From: Kibdelosporangium persicum
GTDB taxonomy: Bacteria; Actinomycetota; Actinomycetes; Mycobacteriales; Pseudonocardiaceae
Direction of reading: 5' to 3'
NCBI RefSeq assembly: GCF_013280595.1
Contig: NZ_JAAATY010000018.1
Coordinates: 1 to 64,000, forward strand
DNA: 64,000 nucleotides
Part shown: positions 42,446 through 51,140 of the stretch, piece by piece
Numbering within the stretch: the first letter of the stretch is position 1
How the letters are laid out: the number at the start of each line of letters is the position of its first letter
Program-made: the position numbers and the translations under genes
The notes under the pieces: model-generated
Database searches by the model: none
The model's input: the letters and a program-made list of their open reading frames with translations, nothing else
What the model was told of the DNA's origin: nothing

Positions 42446-43144
42446 TCACTCCGGGCGGCCGGCGAGCCGGTATCCGACGCCGCGCACGGTCTCGATCAGC
42501 GCGGGCCGCTTGAGTTTCGTGCGCAGCGTCGCCACGTGCACGTCGAGCGAGCGGTTCTCCGCCGCGCCGCTGCGGCCCCACACCTCGGCCAGGATCTGGT
42601 CCCGCGGGCAGACCGCGCCGCGTGCGGACATCACCAGCGCCAGCACCTGGAATTCTTTCCTCGACAATCCGATCGGCTCGCCCGCGACGGTCACCTCGTG
42701 CCGCCCGATATCGACTCGGACATCGTCGAACATTATCGGTTCGGTATTCGATTGACCACGATCCGTGCTCCTTCGGCGAACCGCGTGCACCCGGGCCACC
42801 AACTCACCGACGTCATACGGTTTCACCAAGTAATCGTCGGCACCGGCCTGCAACGCCAGAATTCGATCGTCCACCTCACCGCGGGCGGAGACGACAATGA
42901 CCGAGACGTCACTCACCGCCCTGATCTGGCGACAAAGCGTCATCCCGTCGATGTCGGGCAGCCCCAGATCGAGCAGAATGACGTCGACCTCGCCGACCAG
43001 ATCGAGCACGCCCCGGCCGTGCGCCAGCCGCCTGACCGCCAGGCCGCGCTTGACCAGGGCAGGGGCCAGCGCCTGAGCGACCCGGTCGTCGTCCTCGACA
43101 AGGAGCACTCGCACGCGTGTCCCCTCCGCAGGTGTCATGACCAT
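42446..43144 (-). CDS. OmpR/PhoB family response regulator
   Basis: 232 residues. Receiver domain: acidic pair in VLLVEDDDRV, phosphoacceptor Asp59 in VILLDLGLPD, Thr/Ser switch in VIVVSARG and Lys in DDYLVKPYD. The C-terminal winged helix is of the Trans_reg_C type (FDDVRVDIGRHEVTVAG ... NRSLDVHVATLRTKLKRPALIETVRGVGYRL). An alternative ATG at 43138 would drop two residues. It is first in the operon with the kinase and divergent from gluABCD with 101 nt between starts, so it might also act on the glutamate transporter. Confidence 0.94.
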   Translation of the reverse strand: MVMTPAEGTRVRVLLVEDDDRVAQALAPALVKRGLAVRRLAHGRGVLDLVGEVDVILLDLGLPDIDGMTLCRQIRAVSDVSVIVVSARGEVDDRILALQAGADDYLVKPYDVGELVARVHAVRRRSTDRGQSNTEPIMFDDVRVDIGRHEVTVAGEPIGLSRKEFQVLALVMSARGAVCPRDQILAEVWGRSGAAENRSLDVHVATLRTKLKRPALIETVRGVGYRLAGRPE

Positions 43145-43245
43145 GTGACAGAGTTGAGACCCTAAGTGTTGCTCAAGGTCGCTGGACTGTGTGAGCCGAG
43201 GCCCCTAGGTTTCCGCCAACGCACGCTGCCCGTTTTGGAGGATTG

Positions 43246-44001
43246 ATGACCGAAGTTGCCGCCGCGCCTCCGATGATCCGGATGAAGGCGGTAGACAAGT
43301 TCTTCGGGCCGTTGCATGTCCTCAAGGACATCAACCTCGAGATTCCCAAGGGCGAGGTCGTCGTCGTGCTCGGCCCGTCGGGTTCGGGCAAGTCGACCCT
43401 GTGCCGGGCGATCAACCGGCTGGAGCCGATCAACGAAGGTGTGATCGAGGTCGACGGCAAGCCGCTGCCCGCCGAGGGCAAGGACCTGGCCAGGCTGCGT
43501 GCCGACGTGGGCATGGTGTTCCAGTCGTTCAACCTGTTCGCGCACAAGAGCATCGTCGACAACGTGACGCTGGCCCCGATCAAGGTCCGCAGGGTCGCGA
43601 AGGACGAGGCCCGCAAGCACGCGATGGAGTTGCTCGAGCGGGTCGGCATCGCCAACCAGGCCGACAAGTACCCGGCTCAGCTGTCCGGCGGGCAGCAGCA
43701 GCGTGCGGCCATCGCCCGGGCACTGGCGATGCGCCCCAAGGTGATGCTGTTCGACGAGCCGACGTCCGCGCTGGACCCGGAGATGGTCCAGGAGGTGCTG
43801 GACGTGATGACCAGCCTCGCCAAAGAGGGGATGACCATGCTGGTGGTCACCCACGAAATGGGTTTCGCCCGCAAAGCAGCCGATCGGGTGATTTTCATGT
43901 CCGACGGCGAGGTGGTGGAGGACTCCACTCCGGAGTCGTTCTTCACCGCGCCCAAATCCAACCGGGCGAAAGACTTCCTTGGCAAGATCCTGACCCATTG
44001 A
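43246..44001 (+). CDS. gluA: Glutamate ABC transporter ATP-binding protein
   Basis: 251 residues from the ATG at 43246 (GGAGG 5 nt upstream). A complete polar amino-acid uptake ATPase: Walker [11 protein letters not shown]-loop [11 protein letters not shown], signature [16 protein letters not shown], Walker [13 protein letters not shown] and H-loop VVTHEMGF. It powers uptake with the downstream binding protein and two permeases. The gluABCD order and proximity to recX-recA match corynebacteria, which supports the glutamate assignment; the substrate range is otherwise inferred. Confidence 0.93.
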   Translation: MTEVAAAPPMIRMKAVDKFFGPLHVLKDINLEIPKGEVVVVLGPSGSGKSTLCRAINRLEPINEGVIEVDGKPLPAEGKDLARLRADVGMVFQSFNLFAHKSIVDNVTLAPIKVRRVAKDEARKHAMELLERVGIANQADKYPAQLSGGQQQRAAIARALAMRPKVMLFDEPTSALDPEMVQEVLDVMTSLAKEGMTMLVVTHEMGFARKAADRVIFMSDGEVVEDSTPESFFTAPKSNRAKDFLGKILTH

Positions 44002-44073
44002 CGATGGACAGCGGCGCCTCCTTTCGCAGGGACGGGGTGCCGTGTGGAACAGCAGAGCAGGAGAAAAAAGACG

Positions 44074-44967
44074 ATGAGGGTTCGTACCCTGGCAGTAGGC
44101 CTGATGGTCGGCGGCCTCGCGCTGACCGCGTGTGGCAAGGAAGGCACCCCGGGTGACGCCGGTGGCGCCACGCCGCCGCCCCAGGACGTCGCCACGAACG
44201 TCACCGTGGCCGGTTCGCCGACGTTCGACCAGATGAAGCAGCGCGGCAAGGTCATCATCGGCGTCAAGGAGGACCAGCCGGGACTGGGCTACAAGGACCC
44301 GACCACCGGCAAGTACTCCGGGTTCGACATCGAGATCGCCAACCTGGTCGCCGCCAAGCTGGGCTTCAAGCCCGACCAGATCGAGTACAAGGCCGTCGCG
44401 TCGGCCGGCCGTGAGGCCGCCATCGCCAACGGCAACGTCGACTACTACGTCGGCACGTACACCATCAACGCCAAGCGCAAGGAGCAGATCTCCTTCGCCG
44501 GCCCGTACTTCACCGCCGGCCAGGACCTGTTGGTGCGCAAGGACAACACCGACATCACCGGCAAGGACACGCTCAAGGGCAAGAAGGTCTGCTCGGTGAC
44601 CGGCTCGACCCCGATCCAGCGGGTCCGGGAGCAGAACCTGACCGAGCCGGGCAACATCGTCGAGCTGCAGAACTACTCGCAGTGCGTCACCCAGCTCGAC
44701 CAGAAGCAGGTCGACGCGGTGACCACCGACGACGCCATCCTGAAGGGCTACGCCGCCCAGGAGCAGAACAAGTTCAAGGTCGTCGGCAAGACGTTCTCCG
44801 AGGAGCCGTACGGCATCGGCCTGCCCAAGACCGACAAGGCGTTCAAGGACAAGGTGACCGAGGTCCTGCAGACCGCGCTGGACGACGGCACCTGGCAGAA
44901 GATCTACGACAGCACGCTGGGCAAGTCGGGCTCGCCGGCCACCAAGCCGGTTCTCGACAAGTCCTGA
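44074..44967 (+). CDS. gluB: Glutamate-binding lipoprotein
   Basis: 297 residues from the ATG at 44074 (AGGAG upstream). The lipobox is in VGGLALTAC. The mature protein is a type II periplasmic-binding fold of the amino-acid class: MKQRGKVIIGVKEDQPGLGYKDPTTGKYSGFDIEIANLVA, AGREAAIANGNVDYYVGTYTINAKRKEQISFAGPYFTAG and TVTEVLQ-like C-terminal helices. It delivers substrate to the GluCD permease. A 72-nt gap after gluA carries the ribosome site. Confidence 0.93.
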   Translation: MRVRTLAVGLMVGGLALTACGKEGTPGDAGGATPPPQDVATNVTVAGSPTFDQMKQRGKVIIGVKEDQPGLGYKDPTTGKYSGFDIEIANLVAAKLGFKPDQIEYKAVASAGREAAIANGNVDYYVGTYTINAKRKEQISFAGPYFTAGQDLLVRKDNTDITGKDTLKGKKVCSVTGSTPIQRVREQNLTEPGNIVELQNYSQCVTQLDQKQVDAVTTDDAILKGYAAQEQNKFKVVGKTFSEEPYGIGLPKTDKAFKDKVTEVLQTALDDGTWQKIYDSTLGKSGSPATKPVLDKS

Positions 44968-45040
44968 TCCGTAAGTCCGTACCCGGTCGGTGGTCGCACG
45001 GCGGCCACCGGCCGGTCCGCGTCAGAGCTGGCGGGAGCCG

Positions 45041-45697
45041 ATGAACGTCCTGTTGGAAAACGTCGACCTGTTCCTGAACGGGTTCGGCAACACCATCAAG
45101 CTCTTCCTGATCTCCGGGGTGCTGTGCCTGATCCTCGGCGTCATCCTGGCGATGATGCGGGTCAGCCCGGTGCCGGTGTTCCGGGCGTTCGGCACGGTGT
45201 ACGTCACGGTCGTCCGCAACACACCGCTGACGCTCGTGTTCTTCTTCTTCGCCTTCGCGTTCCCGCTGCTGGAGATCATCGACCGGAACGACTACGACTT
45301 CTTCATCGCGGCGGTCATCGCGCTGACGCTCTACACCGCGGCGTTCGTGTGCGAGGTCGTCCGGTCGGGCATCAACACCGTCGCGGTGGGACAGATCGAG
45401 GCGTCCCGGGCGCTCGGCCTGACCTTCGGCCAGTTGCTGTCCAGCGTGGTGCTCCCGCAGGCGACCCGCTCGGTGGTGCCGCCGATGGTCTCCACCATGG
45501 TGGCGCTGCTGAAGAACACCACGATCGCCGCGGGTTTCTCGGTCGCCGAGGCCGGCGCGATCCGTGACTCGCTGTCCGAGGACGGCTACAACGTGATGAC
45601 CGGCCTGCTGTGGGTCGCGTTCTTCTTCGTCGTCCTGGTGGTTCCGCTGACGCTGCTGCAGCGCAGCCTGGAGAAGCGTTGGAGTGTGGCCCGATGA
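45041..45697 (+). CDS. gluC: Glutamate ABC transporter permease
   Basis: 218 residues from the ATG at 45041 (GGGAG upstream). About five membrane helices and the HisM-type permease signature: GFGNTIKLFLISGVLCLILG at the start, VRNTPLTLVFFFF, and the coupling helix EASRALGLTFGQLLSSVVLPQA. It forms the translocation pore together with GluD and is energised by GluA. Its stop overlaps the gluD start (ATGA), so the two are made in equal amounts. Confidence 0.93.
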   Translation: MNVLLENVDLFLNGFGNTIKLFLISGVLCLILGVILAMMRVSPVPVFRAFGTVYVTVVRNTPLTLVFFFFAFAFPLLEIIDRNDYDFFIAAVIALTLYTAAFVCEVVRSGINTVAVGQIEASRALGLTFGQLLSSVVLPQATRSVVPPMVSTMVALLKNTTIAAGFSVAEAGAIRDSLSEDGYNVMTGLLWVAFFFVVLVVPLTLLQRSLEKRWSVAR

Positions 45698-46569
45698 GCG
45701 CATCCGCTCTGTTCGACCTCCCGGGGCCGAAAGCCCGGATGCGGTACCGGATCTACGCGGTGGTGGGCGCCGCGCTGATCGTCGGCGCCATCGCGTACGT
45801 GATCTACCGGTTCATCGACGCGGGCCAGTTCGACGCGCAGGTCTGGGAGTGGATCCAGTACGAGCAGATCCAGACCGACCTGCTGACCGCGTTGGGCCGG
45901 ACGCTGACCGCGTTCGCGGCCGCCGCGGTGCTCTCGCTGATCTTCGGCGCGATCTTCGCCGCGGGACGGCTGTCGGACCACGCGATCTTCCGCGTGCCGT
46001 CCATGGTGATCGTCGAGCTGTTCCGGGCGATCCCGGCCGTCATCCTGATGTTCATCTTCCACTACGGCATCCAGCTCGGTGACCCGTTCAACTCGGTGGT
46101 CGCCGCGCTGACGCTGTACAACGGATCGGTGCTCGCGGAGGTGTTCCGCGCGGGCATCCTTTCGTTGCCACGCGGGCAGAGCGAGGCCGCGTACGCGGTG
46201 GGCATGCGCAAGACCCAGGTGATGATGCTGGTGCTGCTGCCGCAGGCGCTGCGGGCGATGCTCCCGGCGATCATCAGCCAGCTCGTGGTCGTGCTGAAGG
46301 ACACCGCGCTCGGCTTCCTGATCACCTACGAGGAGCTGCTGTACTACGCACGTCTGCTCGGTGGTGTGGCGCAGTTCGGCCGTCCGCTGATCCCGCTGAC
46401 GATCGTGGTCGCGGCGATGTACATCGTCATGTGCCTGTTGCTCTCGTGGCTGGCGAACTACCTGAGCAAGCGGGAACGCAAGAGCAAGAAGCACATCGAA
46501 CCGGAGGGCAAGGGCCCGGTCGGCGAGGACACCACGTTCGCGGGCGCACCCGCGGGCGCGACCCTGTAG
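45694..46569 (+). CDS. gluD: Glutamate ABC transporter permease
   Basis: 291 residues from the ATG at 45694, overlapping the gluC stop by 4 nt. It is longer than GluC because of a cytoplasmic N terminus and a C-terminal charged tail (LSKRERKSKKHIEPEGKG). Signatures: LGRTLTAFAAAAVLSLIFGAIFA, VIVELFRAIPAVILMF, and the coupling loop SEAAYAVGMRKTQVMMLVLLPQALRAMLP. It is the second pore subunit and the last gene of the operon, followed by a 16-bp hairpin. Confidence 0.93.
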   Translation: MSASALFDLPGPKARMRYRIYAVVGAALIVGAIAYVIYRFIDAGQFDAQVWEWIQYEQIQTDLLTALGRTLTAFAAAAVLSLIFGAIFAAGRLSDHAIFRVPSMVIVELFRAIPAVILMFIFHYGIQLGDPFNSVVAALTLYNGSVLAEVFRAGILSLPRGQSEAAYAVGMRKTQVMMLVLLPQALRAMLPAIISQLVVVLKDTALGFLITYEELLYYARLLGGVAQFGRPLIPLTIVVAAMYIVMCLLLSWLANYLSKRERKSKKHIEPEGKGPVGEDTTFAGAPAGATL

Positions 46570-46594
46570 CTCACCCGGTAGGTAGCTCACCGAC

Positions 46595-46632
46595 GAAGGG
46601 CGCACCAGTGCGGAACCACTGGTGCGCCCTTC
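46595..46632. terminator. Bidirectional stem-loop after gluD / sdhB
   Basis: GAAGGGCGCACCAGTG (46595-46610) and CACTGGTGCGCCCTTC (46617-46632) form a perfect 16-bp stem with a 6-nt loop between the convergent gluABCD and sdh operons. It can end both transcripts. Confidence 0.9.
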
Positions 46633-46693
46633 TCGTCGACAGGGGTCGCCGCCCGCCCCCAGCGCCGTTGCTGGGAGCAGGCGACGGGGGTGA

Positions 46694-47455
46694 TCAGCTC
46701 TTTTTCGACGAGCGGCGGAACAGCTTGTTGCCCAGCCACACGACCGGGTCGTACCGCCTGCCGGCCACTCGTTCCTTCATCGGGATGAGCGCGTTGTCGG
46801 TGATCTTGATGTGTTCCGGGCAGACCTCGGTGCAGCACTTGGTGATGTTGCAGTATCCGAGGCCGTGCTCGTCCTGCGCGGCGTCGCGCCGGTCGGCGGT
46901 GTCGAGCGGGTGCATCTCCAGCTCGGCCACCCGCATCAGGAACCGCGGCCCGGAGAACGCTTCCTTGTTCTCCTCGTGGTCACGGATGACGTGACACGTG
47001 TTCTGGCACAGGAAGCACTCGATGCACTTGCGGAACTCCTGCGAGCGCTCGACGTCCACCTGCTGCATCCGGTACTCGCCCGGCTTGAGGTCCGGCGGCG
47101 GCGTGAACGACTGCACCTCGCGGGCCTTGGTGTAGTTGAACGACACGTCCGTCACGAGGTCACGGACGACCGGGAACGTCCGCATCGGCGTCACGGTGAT
47201 CACCTCGTCCTCGGTGAAGGTCGACATCCGCGTCATGCACATCAGCCGCGGCTTGCCGTTGATCTCCGCCGAACACGACCCGCACTTGCCGGCCTTGCAG
47301 TTCCAGCGGACCGCGAGATCGGGTGCCTGCGTGGCCTGCAGCCGGTGGATGATGTCGAGGACGACCTCGCCCTCGTTCACCTCGATGACGTAGTCCCGCA
47401 GCTCGCCGGACTCGTCGTCACCCCGCCAGACCCGGAATTGCGCTTTGTACCCCAT
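46694..47455 (-). CDS. sdhB: Succinate dehydrogenase iron-sulfur subunit (Sdh1 type)
   Basis: 253 residues from the ATG at 47455, one nt after the flavoprotein stop. It carries the three clusters that pass electrons from flavin to quinone: a [2Fe-2S] site in CKAGKCGSC plus a following Cys, and two C-terminal ferredoxin motifs, CIECFLCQNTC and CNITKCCTEVCPEHI. The N-terminal ferredoxin domain starts KAQFRVWRGDDESGEL. Sequence and gene order resemble mycobacterial Sdh1 (Rv0247c-0249c) rather than the classic sdhCDAB set. Confidence 0.93.
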   Translation of the reverse strand: MGYKAQFRVWRGDDESGELRDYVIEVNEGEVVLDIIHRLQATQAPDLAVRWNCKAGKCGSCSAEINGKPRLMCMTRMSTFTEDEVITVTPMRTFPVVRDLVTDVSFNYTKAREVQSFTPPPDLKPGEYRMQQVDVERSQEFRKCIECFLCQNTCHVIRDHEENKEAFSGPRFLMRVAELEMHPLDTADRRDAAQDEHGLGYCNITKCCTEVCPEHIKITDNALIPMKERVAGRRYDPVVWLGNKLFRRSSKKS

Positions 47456-47456
47456 G

Positions 47457-49355
47457 TCAGGCATTCCTTCCCGGGTGCGCGGCCAGCTCCTCGTCGGTGT
47501 AGTACTTCTCCAGCTCACCGATCTCGAAGAGCTCGAACAGCTCCTGGCGCATCGGGATCTGGGGCTGCTCCACCACTGACACGTCCGTACCGTCAGTCGA
47601 ACACACCAGCAGCTTGTTGCGCCAGGTCGCGTTCATCGACGGGTGGTCGTCGCGGGTGTGCCCGCCACGGCTCTCCTCGCGCAGCAGCGCGGCCTTCGCC
47701 ACGCACTCGCTGACCAGGATCATGTTGTACAGGTCGATCGCGAGGTGCCAGCCGGGGTTGAACTGGCGGTGGCCCTCCACCGCGATGTTCGGCACCCGGG
47801 ACTTGATCTCCTCGATCTTCTCCAGCGCCTGCCGGATCTCGTCGGCCTTGCGGATGATGCCGACCAGGTCGTTCATCGACTGCTGCAGCTCGGAGTGCAG
47901 CGTGTACGGGTTCTCCTCGACGCCGTCGCCCTGCGGGTCGAACGGCCGCACCGCCTTCTCCGCCGCGGCGTCCACATCGGACTGCGCGACGGCCGGGCGC
48001 TCGGCGAGCGAGTCGACGTAGTCGGCCGCGCCCATGCCGGCCCGGCGCCCGAACACCAGCAGGTCGGACAAGGAGTTGCCGCCCAGGCGGTTCGAGCCGT
48101 GCATGCCGCCGGCGACCTCACCGGCCGCGAACAGGCCCGGGACCTTCGCCGCGGCGGTGTCCGGGTCGACCTCGACGCCACCCATCACGTAGTGGCAGGT
48201 CGGCCCGACCTCCATCGGCTCGGCCGTGATGTCGACGTCCGCCAGTTCCTTGAACTGGTGGTGCATCGACGGCAGCCGCCGCCGGATCTCCTCGGCGGGC
48301 ATCCGGCTGGAGATGTCGAGGAACACGCCGCCGTGCGGCGATCCCCGGCCCGCCTTGACCTCCGAGTTGATCGCGCGGGCGACCTCGTCGCGCGGCAACA
48401 GGTCCGGCGTGCGCCGGTTGTTGTCCGGGTCGGTGTACCAGCGGTCGGCTTCTTCCTCGTTGTCCGCGTACTTGTCCTTGAAGACCTCGGGGATGTAGTC
48501 GAACATGAAGCGCTTGCCGTCGGAGTTGCGCAGCACGCCACCGTCACCGCGAACGCCTTCGGTGACAAGGATTCCCTTGACGCTCGGCGGCCAGACCATG
48601 CCGGTCGGGTGGAACTGGATGAACTCCATGTTGATCAGCGTCGCGCCCGCGCGCAGTGCCAGCGCGTGCCCGTCGCCGGTGTACTCCCACGAGTTCGACG
48701 TGACCTTGAAGGACTTGCCGATCCCGCCGGTGGCCAGCACCACGGCGGGCGCCTCGAACAGGATGAACCGGCCGGACTCACGCCAGTAGCCGAAGGCCCC
48801 GGCGATCCTGTCGCCGTCCTTCAGCAGATCGGTGACCGTGCACTCCTGGAAGACCTTGATCTTCGCCTCGTAGTCGCCGGTCTCCTTGTGGTCTTCCTGT
48901 TGCAGCGACACGATCTTCTGCTGCAGCGTGCGGATCAGCTCCAGGCCGGTCCGGTCGCCGACGTGCGCCAGCCGCGGGTACTCGTGCCCGCCGAAGTTGC
49001 GCTGCGAGATCCGGCCGTCCTTGGTGCGGTCGAACAGCGCGCCGTAGGTCTCCAGCTCCCACACGCGGTCCGGGGCCTCCCTGGCGTGCAGCTCGGCCAT
49101 CCGCCAGTTGTTCAGGAACTTCCCGCCACGCATGGTGTCGCGGAAGTGCACCTGCCAGTTGTCGTTGCTGTTGACGTTGCCCATGGAGGCGGCCACGCCA
49201 CCCTCGGCCATCACCGTGTGGGCCTTGCCGAACAGGGACTTGCAGACCACGGCGGTACGCAGACCGCGTTGCCGGGCCTCGATCGCGGCTCGCAGACCGG
49301 CACCGCCGGCCCCGATCACGACGACGTCGTACGTGTGCCGCTCGACCTGGGTCAT
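47457..49355 (-). CDS. sdhA: Succinate dehydrogenase flavoprotein subunit (Sdh1 type)
   Basis: 632 residues from the ATG at 49355 (AGAGGA upstream; the open frame runs to 49403). It oxidises succinate to fumarate at a covalently bound FAD. Seen: FAD motif VVVIGAGGAGLRAAIEA, HTVMAEGGVAASMGN (flavin attachment region), MEFIQFHPTGM and GGMHGSNRLGGNSLSDLLVFGRRAG. It is the middle gene of anchor-sdhA-sdhB. Sdh1 enzymes supply electrons to menaquinone in aerobic mycobacteria. Confidence 0.95.
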   Translation of the reverse strand: MTQVERHTYDVVVIGAGGAGLRAAIEARQRGLRTAVVCKSLFGKAHTVMAEGGVAASMGNVNSNDNWQVHFRDTMRGGKFLNNWRMAELHAREAPDRVWELETYGALFDRTKDGRISQRNFGGHEYPRLAHVGDRTGLELIRTLQQKIVSLQQEDHKETGDYEAKIKVFQECTVTDLLKDGDRIAGAFGYWRESGRFILFEAPAVVLATGGIGKSFKVTSNSWEYTGDGHALALRAGATLINMEFIQFHPTGMVWPPSVKGILVTEGVRGDGGVLRNSDGKRFMFDYIPEVFKDKYADNEEEADRWYTDPDNNRRTPDLLPRDEVARAINSEVKAGRGSPHGGVFLDISSRMPAEEIRRRLPSMHHQFKELADVDITAEPMEVGPTCHYVMGGVEVDPDTAAAKVPGLFAAGEVAGGMHGSNRLGGNSLSDLLVFGRRAGMGAADYVDSLAERPAVAQSDVDAAAEKAVRPFDPQGDGVEENPYTLHSELQQSMNDLVGIIRKADEIRQALEKIEEIKSRVPNIAVEGHRQFNPGWHLAIDLYNMILVSECVAKAALLREESRGGHTRDDHPSMNATWRNKLLVCSTDGTDVSVVEQPQIPMRQELFELFEIGELEKYYTDEELAAHPGRNA

Positions 49356-49371
49356 GAAGAAATCCTCTTTC

Positions 49372-50169
49372 TCAAACGAAACGCAGGTCGGAGATCGCAC
49401 CACTGGCCACGAGCATCACGTACAGGTCGGTGAGCATCAGCGTGCCGAGAGTGATCCATGCCAACTGCATGTGCCGGACGTTCAGCTTGGAGACGAAGGT
49501 CCAGAGTTTGTACCTGACCGGGTGGGCGGAGAAGTGCTTGAGCCTGCCGCCCGCGATGTGCCGGCACGAGTGGCAGGACAACGTGTACGCCCACAACATG
49601 ATCACGTTGATCAGCAGGATGACGTTGCCGAGTCCCATGCCGAAACCGCCGTCCGGCGAGTGGAACGCGACGATCGCGTCGTAGGTGTTGATGACCGCGA
49701 CGATGCCCGCGACGTAGAAGAAGTAGCGGTGCACGTTCTGCAGGATCAGCGGGAAGCGCGTCTCACCCGAGTACTTCGCGTGCGGCTCGGCCACCGCGCA
49801 CGCGGTCGGCGACTGCCAGACCGAGCGGTAGTAGGCCTTGCGGTAGTAGTAGCAGGTGAGCCGGAAGCCCAGCAGGAACGGCAGGGCCAGGAAACCCATC
49901 GGGATCCAGCCGGGCAGTTCGCCTATCCACTCGCCGAAATGCGCGGAGCCCGGCACGCACGACTCGCTGATGCACGGCGAGTAGAACGGCGTCAGGTAGT
50001 GGTAGTCGTCGACCCAGTACCACTCACCCATGAATGACCGGACGGTCGCGTAAATGACGAACGTCGCCAGGCCGAGGTTGGTGATCAGCGGCGGGAGCCA
50101 CCACCGGTCGGTGCGCAAACTGCGCACCGGGATCCGCGCCCGGCCCGGCGCGTTGATTCCAGCGGTCAT
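49372..50169 (-). CDS. sdhC: Succinate dehydrogenase membrane anchor (Sdh1 type)
   Basis: A 265-residue protein with about five membrane helices (WLPPLITNLGLATFVIYATV; IPMGFLALPFLLGFRLTCYYYRKAYYR; YFFYVAGIVAVINTYDAIVAF; VILLINVIMLWAYTLSCHSCRHI; MQLAWITLGTLMLTDLYVMLV). Histidines in HRYFFY and CHSCRHIAGG could bind haem. It serves as the single quinone-reducing anchor of the Sdh1 complex, like Rv0249c. It is first of the three sdh genes and 16 nt from sdhA. The gene letter is tentative, since a single anchor replaces SdhC and SdhD. Confidence 0.87.
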   Translation of the reverse strand: MTAGINAPGRARIPVRSLRTDRWWLPPLITNLGLATFVIYATVRSFMGEWYWVDDYHYLTPFYSPCISESCVPGSAHFGEWIGELPGWIPMGFLALPFLLGFRLTCYYYRKAYYRSVWQSPTACAVAEPHAKYSGETRFPLILQNVHRYFFYVAGIVAVINTYDAIVAFHSPDGGFGMGLGNVILLINVIMLWAYTLSCHSCRHIAGGRLKHFSAHPVRYKLWTFVSKLNVRHMQLAWITLGTLMLTDLYVMLVASGAISDLRFV

Positions 50170-50199
50170 CAGTCCTCAGTTCGGTTTTGACTTCTTTGT

Positions 50200-50484
50200 C
50201 TAGTCGTCGTGGCGGACGAACTCGTCGTCGGTCCCGCGCCACATCGCCGGGTCGTACGGGGTGTCCGGCACGACCACGACCTCGTGCTCGGAAACCTGGG
50301 GGCGGCGCGGCATGGGTGTCTCGGGCTCGCTGCGGAAGTCGCAGGTGTCGATATCCAGCCGCTCGACGTCGTTGACGAGCCTGCGCACAGCGGGGATGTC
50401 GCCGTACTTGGCGCGCAACTCGCCCACGGCCTGCTTGACCTGCCCGATAGCACGCTGCAGCTCCGTGATGTCGCTCATCGACAT
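50200..50484 (-). CDS. Small conserved protein upstream of Sdh1
   Basis: 94 residues (or 92 from the second ATG at 50478). An N-terminal amphipathic helix (SDITELQRAIGQVKQAVGELRAKYG) is followed by an acidic, Pro-rich C terminus (PRRPQVSEHEVVVVPDTPYDP). No membrane segment. It lies 30 nt upstream of the anchor gene on the same strand, the position of Rv0250c in M. tuberculosis, so it probably belongs to the Sdh1 operon. Function is unknown. Confidence 0.72.
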   Translation of the reverse strand: MSMSDITELQRAIGQVKQAVGELRAKYGDIPAVRRLVNDVERLDIDTCDFRSEPETPMPRRPQVSEHEVVVVPDTPYDPAMWRGTDDEFVRHDD

Positions 50485-50610
50485 GACCCGACTCCATTCA
50501 CCGTCTCGAACACACGTCAGCTACTTCAAGACGTCCTGGTCGGCCCTGTCGCCCTCGGGCCGGTTGGTGGTGGACGCCCTCTGCCGCCGACTGTGCCGCG
50601 CCGGTGACCT

Positions 50611-50746
50611 TGTGACAAGTACCACAGGACATGATCCGCTCTGTGACCGGATCAACACCCCTCCGCCTCGCCCTGGATCGATCCCTGTGTTCGACGTCAC
50701 CGAGCCCTTTCGCGACACGACGAACTTGCTTGTGACGACGGGCACA
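50611..50746. promoter_or_regulatory. Two Crp/GlxR-like sites upstream of the Sdh1 operon
   Basis: TGTGACAAGTACCACA (50611-50626) and TGTGACGACGGGCACA (50731-50746) each match TGTGA-N6-TCACA at all but one base of the conserved arms, and lie exactly 120 bp apart. The first is about 127 nt upstream of the small gene that opens the sdh operon. Crp/GlxR control of succinate dehydrogenase is known in mycobacteria and corynebacteria. Confidence 0.4.
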
Positions 50747-51050
50747 CTTCTTGCCCCCAAGCTGGGGACAAGCTCGGGCTTTGCCCACAGGGTGGAACGG
50801 TCAGCCATATGTTGAGAAGATCACAAGAGGGCCGCGAAGCCGCTGCGGAGACCGATAATCGGGGGTCTGACACCCCTCGCGGCGACGCCGGCCAACGTGT
50901 TCGCGCGACACCTTCCACGAGGCACTTTCCGAAGAGCGACACCGAACTGTTTGACTATCCGTAACTGGATCGATACCGAGCAGTCGCCCTGCAGATGGCC
51001 AACCGGCTCGGACCCACCCCAGACCTCACCCCGATTTTTCTTAATCGATT
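50747..51050. other. Gene-free part of the sdh / edd divergent region
   Basis: The 656-nt gap 50485-51140 holds no convincing gene; short open frames in it are Arg/Ser/Pro-rich with no domain. Apart from the two Crp-like sites and the edd promoter listed separately, this part shows only a moderately AT-rich patch near 51041-51056 that leads into the edd promoter. Confidence 0.5.
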
Positions 51051-51079
51051 TTGATCCGTGGCCGCCGGATGACTACGTT
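51051..51079 (+). promoter_or_regulatory. Probable edd promoter
   Basis: TTGATC (51051-51056), a 17-nt spacer and TACGTT (51074-51079) fit the actinobacterial sigma-70-type promoter. Transcription would start near 51086, leaving a 55-nt leader before the edd ATG at 51141. Confidence 0.55.
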
Positions 51080-51140
51080 GTGCCTTGTCACCACCGTGTG
51101 CGACGCCAGCGTTGCCGTCACCACCGAACGGGAGGCCGCA

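Noticed and set aside
47643-49433. A 596-codon open frame on the plus strand
   Set aside because: Antisense to sdhA; composition is that of a GC-bias shadow.
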